DNA of 10,006 bases from an uncultured bacterium. GTDB lineage: Bacteria; Bacillota_I; Bacilli_A; RF39; UBA660. Every line of letters begins with the position of its first letter. Positions within the stretch are counted from its first letter, which is position 1. Both the position numbers and the translations under genes were made by a program. The notes beneath the pieces were generated by a model. The model ran no database searches. It was not told where the DNA came from and saw only the letters and a program-made list of their open reading frames with translations. The stretch spans positions 1 to 10,006 of the forward strand of contig CASEAD010000196.1 in NCBI GenBank assembly GCA_949285775.1, written 5' to 3'. Below, piece by piece: positions 1 through 7,419 of the stretch.

Positions 1-23
1 GGTGTTGATATTGCTATTATTTT

Positions 24-53
24 ATTATATCAGTTTAATCAACTTTATGGTAA
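24..53 (-). promoter_or_regulatory. Possible sigma-A promoter reading out of the window
   Basis: On the minus strand TTACCA (48-53) is followed after 18 nt by a perfect TATAAT (24-29). It would drive a gene just beyond the left edge and separate it from mutS. Perfect -10 hexamers arise often by chance in DNA this AT-rich and the -35 matches only four of six positions, so confidence is low. Confidence 0.27.
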
Positions 54-106
54 AAAGATTTAATTTAACTTCCGATAATCTATATTATGTTAAGTTCTTG
101 ATTTTT

Positions 107-167
107 AGAAGAAAAACACCCATTAATAAGTATAAACATTATTACTCTTTTCAACTCTTTTTCTTCT
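107..167. repeat. 10-bp perfect inverted repeat, 41-nt spacer
   Basis: AGAAGAAAAA at 107-116 is the exact reverse complement of TTTTTCTTCT at 158-167. The arms lie shortly after the mutS stop codon and could fold the mutS 3' end into a stem with a large loop. The stem is almost entirely A-T and is not followed by a U-run in the minus-strand transcript, so it is not a convincing intrinsic terminator. It may protect the 3' end or be purine/pyrimidine-run coincidence. Confidence 0.35.
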
Positions 168-182
168 ACCACATTAATATAT

Positions 183-2729
183 TTATTTAAGTTTCTCTTT
201 TAATTCATACAATAAATTTAAAGCTTTTATAGGAGTTAATTCTAATATATTAGTATTTTTAATAATTTCTTCAATTTCACTTTTTTTACTTATATAATCT
301 AATGGTAAACTAGTTTGTATTGCAACTTCTTTTCGATTGGAATTATTTTTATCATTACTTTCATATTTTGTTAATATATCATTTGCCCTTAATATAACTT
401 CTGTAGGTAATCCCGCCAGTTTTGCAACATTAATACCATAGCTTTTATCTACACTACCATCTTTTACCTTATGTAAAAATATTATATCACCATCATTTTC
501 AGTAGCAGATACATGCTTGTTTTTTAAGTGTTTTAAATTATTTTCCAAAGCAGTTAACTCATGGTAATGTGTAGAGAATAATGTTTTACAACTAATTCTA
601 TCATGTACATATTCTAAGATAGCTTGGGCTATACTCATCCCATCATATGTAGCAGTTCCCCTACCCAACTCATCAAATAAAATTAAACTATCTATAGTAG
701 CATTATTAATCGCATTAGTTGCTTCTATCATCTCGACCATAAATGTAGACTCACCACTAACTAAATCATCACTAGCGCCTATTCTCGTAAATATTTGGTC
801 AAATATAGGCAATTTAGCTTCTCTTGCAGGAACAAAACATCCTATTTGAGCCATTATTACTATTATTCCTAATTGACGCATATAAGTACTTTTTCCCGCC
901 ATATTAGGCCCTGTAATCAATAATGTAGAAGTATTTTCATCCATTATAATATCATTAGGAACATATTCATCTTTAATTACTCTTTCTACTACCGGATGCC
1001 TAGAATCAATTAATTTAATATTATGATCATTATTTAAAATTGGTCTAACATAATTATATTTCTCACTTACATATGCAAAACTCTGTAAAACATCAATTTC
1101 ACTTAATACCTTAGCACATTTCTGTAATTTAGGAATAAATTTTTTAACTTTATCTCTAATATCAATAAACAAATCATACTCCAAATTTATTATCTTTTCT
1201 TCTGCCGACAATATTAAATCTTCTTTTTCTTTCAATAAAGGAGTAATAAATCTTTCACAATTAGCCAAAGTCTGTTTTCTAACATATCCCATATCATCTG
1301 TTATTAATCCCAAATTGCCCTTAGATATCTCAATATAATATCCAAATACTTTATTAAATCCTACTTTAAGATTCTTTATTCCCGTCCTTTCTCTTTCTTC
1401 TAACTCAAACTTACTAATAAAGTCTTTTCCCCCACTCCTTAAATCTTTCAATTCATCTAACTCTTTAGAGTATCCCTCTTTTATTAAATATCCTTCTTTA
1501 ATACTAACAGGAGGTTCTTCATATATAGACTTTTCTAATAAAGTATATAAATCTTCTATAGGATCTAATTCTTGATAAAAACGAATACTTTTTAACATAT
1601 CTTTAATAGTAGGCAAAATCTTTAAAGAGTTTTTAAGTTGTATTAAATCTCTACCATTAGCAGTACCTAAAGCAACTCTCCCAGATAATCTTTCTAAATC
1701 ATATACTTCATATAAATTTCTTCTCAAATCCTCACTTAATATAAACTCCTCTATCAATTTAGATACTATCATATATCTTTTTTCAATACTTTTTTTATCC
1801 TTAAGAGGTGCCTCTATCCATTGCCTTAATTTTCTTCCTCCCATAGCAGTCTTTGTATTATCTAATAACCATAGTAATGAATAATTTTTTTCTTTCAATC
1901 TTAAACTTTCCGTTAACTCTAAATTTTTTTTAGTATGAATATCCATCTTCAAAAAATTATCATTTTCATTAATAATAACCTTTTGCAAATGAGTTAATTT
2001 CCTTTTTTGTACTTCAGTTAAATAATATAACAAATGACATATAGCCGTAATATATCGTAAATCATCAACATTAGCATAACAAAACTTATATTCATCACTT
2101 TCTAAAGTTCTATCAGATACCGTAACCGTTAACTTGTATTGCTCTTTTAATAATTTTATAATATTTTTATTAACTATAGAATTAACAATTACTTCTTTTA
2201 AACCAAAAGATAATATTTCATTAATTAATTTATTAGTATCATGTATAATTATTTCTGAATATAATTCCCCTGTTGTAATATCTGTATATACAATAGCATA
2301 ACAATATTCATAATCATAAATACTACCTATATAATTATTTTCTTTTTCATCTAAACTATTAGCACTTATTATAGTACCAGATGAAATTACCTCTGTAACA
2401 TCTCTTTTTACAATACCCTTAGCATTTTTAGGATCCTCTAATTGCTCACATATAGCGACCTTGTAACCTTTCTTAATTAATCTATCAACATATATATCAA
2501 CAGCATGATGAGGAACACCACACATAGGAACCCTTTCTTCTAATCCAGCATTTCTTCCAGTTAAAGTTAATTCCAATTCATGCGCTACTAACTCAGCATC
2601 TTCAAAAAACATTTCATAAAAATCTCCAAGCCTATACATTAAAATAACATCACTATACTTATCTTTTAATTCAACATAATGCTTCATCATAGGCGCCAAT
2701 TTACTTCTATCTACTTCACTCAACTTCAT
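183..2729 (-). CDS. mutS: DNA mismatch repair protein MutS
   Basis: Recognises base mismatches and small loops after replication and, through ATP-driven conformational change, recruits the repair machinery. The 848-residue product shows the full MutS layout. The N-terminal mismatch-binding domain has the Phe-X-Glu wedge (F37-Y-E39 within GDFYEMF). Connector and core lever/clamp domains follow, then the C-terminal ATPase with Walker A GPNMAGKST (607-615), the STFMVEM segment, Walker B LILFDELGRGT (near 682-692) and STHYHEL (719-725). A QTSLPL stretch near 805-810 resembles a sliding-clamp-binding motif, and the end (LTPIKALNLLYELKEKL) is the usual MutS dimerisation tail. The ATG at 2729 is chosen because AAGGTG lies six nucleotides upstream; an in-frame GTG at 2738 is part of that ribosome binding site. 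The gene has its own promoter behind the phosphoesterase terminator. Length is normal for the family. Confidence 0.97.
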   Translation of the reverse strand: MKLSEVDRSKLAPMMKHYVELKDKYSDVILMYRLGDFYEMFFEDAELVAHELELTLTGRNAGLEERVPMCGVPHHAVDIYVDRLIKKGYKVAICEQLEDPKNAKGIVKRDVTEVISSGTIISANSLDEKENNYIGSIYDYEYCYAIVYTDITTGELYSEIIIHDTNKLINEILSFGLKEVIVNSIVNKNIIKLLKEQYKLTVTVSDRTLESDEYKFCYANVDDLRYITAICHLLYYLTEVQKRKLTHLQKVIINENDNFLKMDIHTKKNLELTESLRLKEKNYSLLWLLDNTKTAMGGRKLRQWIEAPLKDKKSIEKRYMIVSKLIEEFILSEDLRRNLYEVYDLERLSGRVALGTANGRDLIQLKNSLKILPTIKDMLKSIRFYQELDPIEDLYTLLEKSIYEEPPVSIKEGYLIKEGYSKELDELKDLRSGGKDFISKFELEERERTGIKNLKVGFNKVFGYYIEISKGNLGLITDDMGYVRKQTLANCERFITPLLKEKEDLILSAEEKIINLEYDLFIDIRDKVKKFIPKLQKCAKVLSEIDVLQSFAYVSEKYNYVRPILNNDHNIKLIDSRHPVVERVIKDEYVPNDIIMDENTSTLLITGPNMAGKSTYMRQLGIIVIMAQIGCFVPAREAKLPIFDQIFTRIGASDDLVSGESTFMVEMIEATNAINNATIDSLILFDELGRGTATYDGMSIAQAILEYVHDRISCKTLFSTHYHELTALENNLKHLKNKHVSATENDGDIIFLHKVKDGSVDKSYGINVAKLAGLPTEVILRANDILTKYESNDKNNSNRKEVAIQTSLPLDYISKKSEIEEIIKNTNILELTPIKALNLLYELKEKLK

Positions 2730-2735
2730 TAAATT

Positions 2736-2741
2736 CACCTT
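2736..2741 (-). promoter_or_regulatory. mutS ribosome binding site
   Basis: AAGGTG sits six nucleotides before the ATG at 2729 and includes the GTG of the longer reading frame. This fixes the start at 2729 rather than 2738 and removes three residues from the longest ORF. Confidence 0.8.
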
Positions 2742-2753
2742 ATTTCTAATATA

Positions 2754-2782
2754 ATTATAACAAAAAAAAGAGGGATTTTAAA
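2754..2782 (-). promoter_or_regulatory. Extended -10 promoter of mutS
   Basis: TGTTATAAT (2754-2762) is a perfect extended -10 element (TG-N-TATAAT). A poor -35 candidate TTTAAA (2777-2782) lies 17 nt upstream, inside the terminator stem of the preceding gene. Predicted transcription would begin near 2747, leaving a leader of under 20 nt before the mutS ATG. The extended -10 explains how a promoter can work without a good -35 hexamer. Confidence 0.6.
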
Positions 2783-2792
2783 TAAATTCCCC
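2762..2792 (-). terminator. Intrinsic terminator after phosphoesterase gene
   Basis: In the minus-strand transcript GGGAATTT and AAAATCCC form a stem (2772-2791, one A-A mismatch, loop ATTT) followed by UC and eight U residues. This is a standard rho-independent terminator and would end the greA-tig-phosphoesterase transcript. Its U-run runs directly into the extended -10 of mutS. Confidence 0.8.
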
Positions 2793-2860
2793 TAAAAGTT
2801 TACAAATTTAACCATATCATATCTCTTAATAAACCAATAAATAACCTTACAAAGTAAACA

Positions 2861-3733
2861 TTACCTACCAGTTATAACAATACTTTCTATACTAATAGGA
2901 TAAATTATATTAGCATAATGAAATATACCAGATGATAGACTTAACTTAGTTACTCCCCCACTTATAATTAAATATCTATTTTTATCTAACTTTATTTTAC
3001 CCCTAGCAACTTTAGGAAAAAAACTCTTATTAGGTGAAATTAAACCATAATTATTTTTTAATAATTTATCTATAAATGGTGGAATCAAACCATTATGCAT
3101 ATGACCAGATAATATTAAATCATAATTCTTTAATTTATCTTTTATATACCCATTAGTTAAATTAATTGGTGAGTGTATAAGAGCAATATTTATTTTCTTC
3201 TTACTAGCATTTAATAATTTAAAACTAAGATTATCATAAAATTCTTTTAACCCCACTAAATCCCCACTACTAACTAATTCCTTTGGATAAGTAAATCCTG
3301 ATATAAATACATTTTTATCTTCATAATAAGAGTTATCTAATATATGGACATTAGAGTTAGATAATTTTTTTAAATAATTATTATAAAGTATTTTATATTT
3401 GATATTGTTATCTGTATTTGGTTGGTCGTGATTACCTATAGAAATTAATACTGGTATTTTGTTATGATTAATAATACCTAAGTTATGTATCCATTGATAG
3501 AATTTATCCATTAGTTTGTTATTTTCTAAAAATTTTGGTGAATCTATATTATCACCTGTTATACAAATGTAATTAGGTTTTATTTTATTAATAGTATCTT
3601 TTATATTATTAAGATTATTTATATTGGTAAGAGAGCTAAAATGAATATCACTTAGATGAACAATTTTTATATTATTGTTTAATATTTTTTCATTATAAAG
3701 TTCATGATTTATAACTTCAATTTTTCTTTTCAA
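2861..3733 (-). CDS. Calcineurin-like metallophosphoesterase
   Basis: A 290-residue protein with the complete metal-binding signature of the calcineurin-like phosphoesterase superfamily: SDIH (28-31), GDNID (60-64), GNHD (100-103), a lone His in LIHSP (H187) and GHMHNG (210-215). These residues normally hold two metal ions and hydrolyse phosphoester bonds. The substrate cannot be told from sequence; relatives of this shape (YkuE and LpxH-like groups) include lipid-linked pyrophosphatases. Unlike many YkuE-type proteins it has no N-terminal membrane anchor or signal peptide, so it is probably cytoplasmic or peripheral. It starts with TTG at 3733, preceded by GGAGTGAG; no in-frame ATG exists near the N-terminus. 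It follows tig after 34 nt and is likely the last gene of the greA operon. Coding is unusually Asn/Lys/Ile rich. Confidence 0.9.
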   Translation of the reverse strand: MKRKIEVINHELYNEKILNNNIKIVHLSDIHFSSLTNINNLNNIKDTINKIKPNYICITGDNIDSPKFLENNKLMDKFYQWIHNLGIINHNKIPVLISIGNHDQPNTDNNIKYKILYNNYLKKLSNSNVHILDNSYYEDKNVFISGFTYPKELVSSGDLVGLKEFYDNLSFKLLNASKKKINIALIHSPINLTNGYIKDKLKNYDLILSGHMHNGLIPPFIDKLLKNNYGLISPNKSFFPKVARGKIKLDKNRYLIISGGVTKLSLSSGIFHYANIIYPISIESIVITGR

Positions 3734-3738
3734 ATTAA

Positions 3739-3746
3739 CTCACTCC
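3739..3746 (-). promoter_or_regulatory. Ribosome binding site deciding a TTG start
   Basis: GGAGTGAG lies five nucleotides upstream of the TTG at 3733 (nine from GGAG). With no ATG or GTG alternative nearby, this supports TTG initiation for the phosphoesterase. Confidence 0.7.
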
Positions 3747-3747
3747 A

Positions 3748-3764
3748 CTCTTTTGAAAAAAGAG
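3748..3764 (-). other. Small hairpin in tig-phosphoesterase spacer
   Basis: CTCTTTT and AAAAGAG form a perfect 7-bp stem with a three-base loop, ending two nucleotides before the GGAG of the phosphoesterase ribosome binding site. No U-run follows, so it is not a terminator. It could modulate translation of the TTG-started gene or stabilise an mRNA end after processing. The role is inference. Confidence 0.45.
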
Positions 3765-3767
3765 AAA

Positions 3768-5009
3768 TTATTCATTTCCCTTCAAAATATCAATAGCCTT
3801 TCTTATCATTAAATCGTATCTTATATTCTCCTTGCCACCCAATTCTTTAATAACTTCCTCTTTCGTTATATTATATTCAGTAGCAATTCCATTAACTTCT
3901 TCCTCTAATTCTTTATCAGATACTTCAATTTTTTCTTCCTTAATAATAGCTTGTAACAAATAACTATTTTGAAGCCTCTTTAAAGCATTCTCTTTTAGAT
4001 GACTAATAATATCTTCTTTCGTAGTATCAGCATATTTCAAATAAAGATCTTCTTCTATACCTTGAGCTTGCATTCTATCAATCATATTTTTATACATTTC
4101 ATTAGCTTCTGCTTCTACAATTTCATCATCAATTTCACATTCCATATTTGATACTGCTTTTGCAAATAATTTATCAACATAATCATTTTCAGCTTTACGT
4201 TCTTTTTCTTTTTTAATATCATCTTTAATTTTAGCCTCGTATTCTTCTTTAGTATTGATATCTTCTAATCCTAAATCATCAAAGAAATCTTTATCTAATT
4301 CAGGTAATTCCCTTCTTTTAATCTCATTGACTTTAACCTTAAATACAACCTCTTGACCATTTAACTCATCAACACCATAATCTTCTGGAAAAGTTAGCTT
4401 TAAATCCTTTTCTTCATCCTTCTGCATTCCAATTATACCATCTTCAAAACCAGGAATAAAAGTATTACTACCAATCTCAAGAGAATAGTTTTCTCCTTTA
4501 CCACCATCAAAAGCAACACCATCTTTAAATCCCTCATAATCAATAATAGCAATATCTCCCTTTTCTACTTTACCACTATCTTTAATTACTAATTCTGCAT
4601 ATTCTTTTAACGTAGCATCAATTCTATCTTTAATTTCTTCTTTAGTAACCTTAACAGCATCTTTCTTAATACCTAAATCCTTATATTTACCTAGTTTTAC
4701 TTCTGGTTCTGTTATTAACGTAAAATTAACTTCCAACTCTTCTTTAGAAGATTTTACAAGCTCAATTTTAGGATCAAGTATTGGTATAATTTTATCTTCA
4801 AATAAAATTCTTCTATATTCCTTATCAATTAAACTATTAGCGGCATCAATTAAAATATCTGCTCCATATTTCTTTTCTACCATTGCTCTAGGAGCTTTAC
4901 CAAGTCTAAAGCCATCAAATTTAACTTTCTTATTTAATTTGTTAAATTCTTTAGTTTGTGCCTCTTCCCATTCTTTCTTGTTTGCTACATAATTTATTAC
5001 TTTCTTCAT
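3768..5009 (-). CDS. tig: Trigger factor (ribosome-associated chaperone/PPIase)
   Basis: Binds near the ribosomal exit tunnel and shields nascent chains while they begin to fold. The 413-residue product has the N-terminal ribosome-binding domain with the signature loop GFRLGKAP (33-40), an FKBP-like peptidyl-prolyl isomerase domain (about 145-232, with IDYEGFKDG, IGSNTFIPGFEDG and FPEDYG) and a C-terminal helical chaperone domain. The ATG at 5009 is chosen because GGAGGA lies seven nucleotides upstream; the longer frame from 5024 merely translates that site as MEDFF. From this start the loop occurs about ten residues earlier than in E. coli, and the Lys of the FRK motif is Leu. It follows greA by 14 nt and is almost certainly co-transcribed from the greA promoter. 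In many bacteria tig instead precedes clpX. Confidence 0.96.
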   Translation of the reverse strand: MKKVINYVANKKEWEEAQTKEFNKLNKKVKFDGFRLGKAPRAMVEKKYGADILIDAANSLIDKEYRRILFEDKIIPILDPKIELVKSSKEELEVNFTLITEPEVKLGKYKDLGIKKDAVKVTKEEIKDRIDATLKEYAELVIKDSGKVEKGDIAIIDYEGFKDGVAFDGGKGENYSLEIGSNTFIPGFEDGIIGMQKDEEKDLKLTFPEDYGVDELNGQEVVFKVKVNEIKRRELPELDKDFFDDLGLEDINTKEEYEAKIKDDIKKEKERKAENDYVDKLFAKAVSNMECEIDDEIVEAEANEMYKNMIDRMQAQGIEEDLYLKYADTTKEDIISHLKENALKRLQNSYLLQAIIKEEKIEVSDKELEEEVNGIATEYNITKEEVIKELGGKENIRYDLMIRKAIDILKGNE

Positions 5010-5016
5010 AAAAAAA

Positions 5017-5022
5017 TCCTCC
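5017..5022 (-). promoter_or_regulatory. tig ribosome binding site
   Basis: GGAGGA separated from the ATG at 5009 by seven U residues. The site immediately follows the greA stop, and the upstream ATG at 5024 overlaps that stop, so the site decides the start in favour of 5009. Confidence 0.88.
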
Positions 5023-5023
5023 A

Positions 5024-5500
5024 TTAAAGTATTTCAACTATTTCAACATTATACTGTCCATTTGGACTATCAACAGCACGAATTTCCCCAACCTTAGCGT
5101 GCATAATAGCAAGCGCTAAAGGAGATTCGTTTGAGATCTTATTATTTGAAGGATCAGCTTCTTTTGATCCTACAATACGATATTTTTCAACCTCATCATC
5201 GTCTTCATCTATATATTTAATTTTAACTGTTGAACCAAGACTAACAGAATCACTAGAACCTTTCTCAATAATATGAACATTCTCTAAAATCTTTTCAAGT
5301 TCTAATATTCTTCCTTCTACTTGAGCTTGTTCACTTCTAGCCGCATCATAATCAGCATTTTCCGATAAATCACCTAAAGCTCTAGCTTCTTTTAAAGCTT
5401 TAATAACCGCCGGTCTCCTTACATTTTTTAGTTCATTAAGTTCATTTTCTAATTCCAAAAATCCTTCATCAGTTAAATATACTTTTTCTTCACTTGTCAT
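5024..5500 (-). CDS. greA: Transcription elongation factor GreA
   Basis: Inserts its coiled-coil tip into the secondary channel of RNA polymerase and stimulates cleavage of backtracked RNA, rescuing stalled complexes. The product is 158 residues, the same length as E. coli GreA. The N-terminal antiparallel coiled coil (about 1-75) carries the tip motif GDLSENADY (43-51), in which D44 and E47 correspond to the acidic residues that help hold the catalytic metal. The C-terminal FKBP-like domain has the hallmark ISNESPLALAIMHAKVGE (122-139). The start at 5500 is set by AGGAGGG eight nucleotides upstream; a longer frame from a TTG at 5518 only reads through that site. It is first in the greA-tig-phosphoesterase operon and has the best promoter in the window. 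Confidence 0.97.
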   Translation of the reverse strand: MTSEEKVYLTDEGFLELENELNELKNVRRPAVIKALKEARALGDLSENADYDAARSEQAQVEGRILELEKILENVHIIEKGSSDSVSLGSTVKIKYIDEDDDEVEKYRIVGSKEADPSNNKISNESPLALAIMHAKVGEIRAVDSPNGQYNVEIVEIL

Positions 5501-5508
5501 TGTATTTT

Positions 5509-5515
5509 CCCTCCT
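5509..5515 (-). promoter_or_regulatory. greA ribosome binding site
   Basis: AGGAGGG eight nucleotides before the ATG at 5500, one of the strongest ribosome binding sites here. It excludes the upstream TTG at 5518. Confidence 0.88.
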
Positions 5516-5528
5516 CAACTATTTCACC

Positions 5529-5557
5529 ATTTTACTCTTTTTTTATACTTTTGTCAA
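5529..5557 (-). promoter_or_regulatory. Sigma-A promoter of greA-tig operon
   Basis: A perfect -35 TTGACA (5552-5557) is followed after exactly 17 nt by TAAAAT (5529-5534, five of six). Transcription would start near 5522, giving a leader of about 22 nt containing the greA ribosome binding site. This is the only full-consensus -35 element noticed in the window and implies high constitutive expression. No obvious terminator for murD precedes it, so murD readthrough is possible. Confidence 0.85.
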
Positions 5558-5612
5558 GTAAAAAATACCATCTTTACATATTATGATATATATCCTAAAT
5601 TTTATTAATAAT

Positions 5613-7004
5613 TTAAAGATTATTTACCAATTCCTTAAACACATCACCCCTCTGATAAGCATTATCAAACATATCAAAACTAGCAGATGCAGGTGAAAAC
5701 AATACTACACTTCCTGGTTTAGATATATGATATGCACTTACAACTACTTCTTCTAAAGTATCCATTACATATATACTAATATCCTTATCTTTATCTTTTA
5801 ATATTTTCTTAACAGAATTATAAATCTTATCTTTAGTCTGACCAAATAAGAATAATATCTTTACTTTATCAACTATTTTTTCAGCAAGAGTATCGTAATC
5901 TAAATTCTTATCATAACCACCCGCTATTAAAGTAATATCTTCATCAAAAGCCATAATTCCCGCATTACTCTTATCAGGAGTAGTACTAGCAGAATCATTA
6001 TACCATTTAACCCCATTTATTTCTCGTACATACTCTAATCTATGCTTAACACCAACAAAATCTTTAAGAATATCATATACTTTATCTTTATCAACATATT
6101 CATCGGTTGCATTTAAAGCAGCACATATATTCAAATAATTGTGTCTACCTCTTAATTTAATCTTTCTAACATCCAATATAATATCCTCTCTACCATCACT
6201 TATATATTTAATATAATTACCATCTAATATATAACAGTTATTTATTTTATTACCATCAGAAAAATACTTAACTTTACCATTAACATCATTACAAAAATCT
6301 CTAACTATAGCATCATCATAATTTAAAACAACAATATCATCATCTTTCTGATACCTAAATATATTTTTCTTAGCATCAATATACTCTTCATAAGAAGCAT
6401 GAATATCTAAATGATCAGGACTTATATTAGTAATAATAGAAATATTAGGAGAAACTTCCATTCCCATTAATTGAAAACTAGAAAGTTCTAAAACAATTAC
6501 ATCATCTTCTTTAATATCATTTAAAATAGTAAAAATAGGTTTACCAATATTACCACCAACATAAGTCTTAACTCCAGAACCCTTTAATAATAAATCAGTT
6601 ATAGTAGTAGTAGTAGTCTTTCCTTTACTACCAGTTATTCCAATTATTTTACAAGGCGCTAATTTAATAACCTGTTCTACTTCAGTAGTAATCATTGCTC
6701 CTCTTTCTTTTTCCTTTACTAAATACTCATTAGTAGGAAGACAACTAGGACTTCTAAATATAATATCAAAACCCACTAATGAGTCTAAATATTTATTACC
6801 CAACGACAGTTCTATACTATATTTTTTAATAATTTCTATAATCTCATTACTAAGTTCATCATATTCTTTTTTATCAAATAAAGTCACTTTTGCCCCATAA
6901 TTAGATAAATATTCAAATAAAGGAATATTGCTAACACCAGCCCCTATAACAGCAATCTTCTTATCTTTCAAATTATTATTAAATTCTTCTACTTTCTTAT
7001 TCAT
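5613..7004 (-). CDS. murD: UDP-N-acetylmuramoylalanine--D-glutamate ligase
   Basis: Cytoplasmic ATP-dependent ligase that adds D-glutamate to UDP-MurNAc-L-alanine in peptidoglycan precursor synthesis. The 463-residue product has the three Mur-ligase domains. An N-terminal nucleotide-binding fold opens with IAVIGAGVSN (17-26). The central ATPase has P-loop GITGSKGKTTTT (122-133), ELSSFQL (173-179), NISPDHLDIH (193-202) and a Lys at 212 placed like the carbamylated lysine. The C-terminal domain has HRLEYV (321-326), NDSASTTP (336-343), AGGYDK (361-366) and the MurD ending SPASASFDMF plus RGDVF. The NDSASTTP segment replaces the Lys found in the NDSKATN motif of proteobacterial MurD; clostridial-type enzymes also vary here. 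The Shine-Dalgarno site is weak (GGATGTG), suggesting coupling to the 105-aa gene 21 nt upstream. No other dcw-cluster gene is adjacent. Confidence 0.96.
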   Translation of the reverse strand: MNKKVEEFNNNLKDKKIAVIGAGVSNIPLFEYLSNYGAKVTLFDKKEYDELSNEIIEIIKKYSIELSLGNKYLDSLVGFDIIFRSPSCLPTNEYLVKEKERGAMITTEVEQVIKLAPCKIIGITGSKGKTTTTTITDLLLKGSGVKTYVGGNIGKPIFTILNDIKEDDVIVLELSSFQLMGMEVSPNISIITNISPDHLDIHASYEEYIDAKKNIFRYQKDDDIVVLNYDDAIVRDFCNDVNGKVKYFSDGNKINNCYILDGNYIKYISDGREDIILDVRKIKLRGRHNYLNICAALNATDEYVDKDKVYDILKDFVGVKHRLEYVREINGVKWYNDSASTTPDKSNAGIMAFDEDITLIAGGYDKNLDYDTLAEKIVDKVKILFLFGQTKDKIYNSVKKILKDKDKDISIYVMDTLEEVVVSAYHISKPGSVVLFSPASASFDMFDNAYQRGDVFKELVNNL

Positions 7005-7025
7005 TACTACACATCCATTCTAAAA

Positions 7026-7343
7026 CTATTTATATATATCTCTTATTATAGATATCGGTATATATTCATTATCTATAGTAATTAAATTATTATTATCTCT
7101 AGCAACTATTGTTTTTTTTAACTTATTATTATCTGTTACAATAGTAACATCTGCTTTATATACATAGTCATATGCAGAAAAAATATTATCTATCTTTTTA
7201 TTAATTGATACATTCGGATACTTAACCGCCGTTCTTTCTTCATAATCATTAATATTATTACTAAAACTACTATATAACTTTTGAGTATTATTAATATCTT
7301 TATTAATCTTATTCTGATACATTTTTGGTAACTCTTTATTCAC
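7026..7343 (-). CDS. Hypothetical protein, 105 aa
   Basis: I do not recognise this family. The protein begins with GTG, supported by GAGGTG five nucleotides upstream. It is rich in Asn, Lys, Ile and Tyr, has no Cys or Trp, no signal peptide and no membrane segment, and looks basic in the N-terminal half. Residues 1-60 appear helical or extended and polar. Residues 60-105 alternate hydrophobic and polar residues with turn-forming DNN and NNN triplets (ADVTIVTDNNK, TIVARDNNNLITIDNEYI), suggesting three or four short beta strands, possibly a small barrel. It lies 21 nt upstream of murD, probably in the same transcript, which hints at a cell-envelope or housekeeping link but does not prove one. 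Its intact frame, good ribosome binding site and tight spacing argue that it is a real gene. Confidence 0.75.
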   Translation of the reverse strand: MNKELPKMYQNKINKDINNTQKLYSSFSNNINDYEERTAVKYPNVSINKKIDNIFSAYDYVYKADVTIVTDNNKLKKTIVARDNNNLITIDNEYIPISIIRDIYK

Positions 7344-7348
7344 ACTAT

Positions 7349-7354
7349 CACCTC
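7349..7354 (-). promoter_or_regulatory. Ribosome binding site deciding a GTG start
   Basis: GAGGTG five nucleotides upstream of the GTG at 7343. The next in-frame ATG (codon 8) has no comparable site, so GTG is preferred. Confidence 0.65.
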
Positions 7355-7419
7355 GATTAATTATATTAACATACTCATCTTTTATTACAAATAATATTAA
7401 AATATCTCTTATTCTAAGT

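Larger units (their letters stand above)
1..182. other. Intergenic left edge, no supported gene
   Basis: The 182 nt downstream of mutS carry no ORF I can support on either strand. mutL, the frequent downstream partner of mutS, does not begin here. The stretch holds a weak minus-strand promoter near the edge and a 10-bp inverted repeat, both listed separately. No GC-rich stem with a U-tail follows the mutS stop codon, so where mutS transcription ends is not visible. Confidence 0.6.

Noticed and set aside
80..172. Minus-strand 30-codon frame after mutS with an ILINGC stretch resembling a lipobox
   Set aside because: Begins with GTG without a ribosome binding site, its N-terminus is acidic rather than basic, and it lies in the arms of the inverted repeat; most likely chance.
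2..190. Plus-strand 62-aa open frame rich in Phe, Tyr, Ile
   Set aside because: Starts at the window edge with GTG, has no visible ribosome binding site, overlaps the mutS end in antisense and has only the composition expected of A/T-rich noncoding DNA.
2729..2738. GTG at 2738 as the mutS start
   Set aside because: The GTG is part of AAGGTG, the ribosome binding site for the ATG at 2729, and nothing suitable lies upstream of it.
5010..5024. ATG at 5024 overlapping the greA stop as the tig start
   Set aside because: The four-base overlap looks like translational coupling, but GGAGGA lies downstream of it and points to the ATG at 5009.
5501..5518. TTG at 5518 as the greA start
   Set aside because: It would translate the AGGAGGG site; the ATG at 5500 gives the family-standard 158 residues with ideal spacing.
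5535..5612. Possible terminator after murD
   Set aside because: Only a 5-bp A/T stem (GTAAA/TTTAC) and a self-complementary GATATATATC were found, with no stable stem followed by a U-run.
7360..7365. Second TATAAT upstream of the 105-aa gene
   Set aside because: Transcription from it would start on the ribosome binding site and no -35 is spaced correctly.
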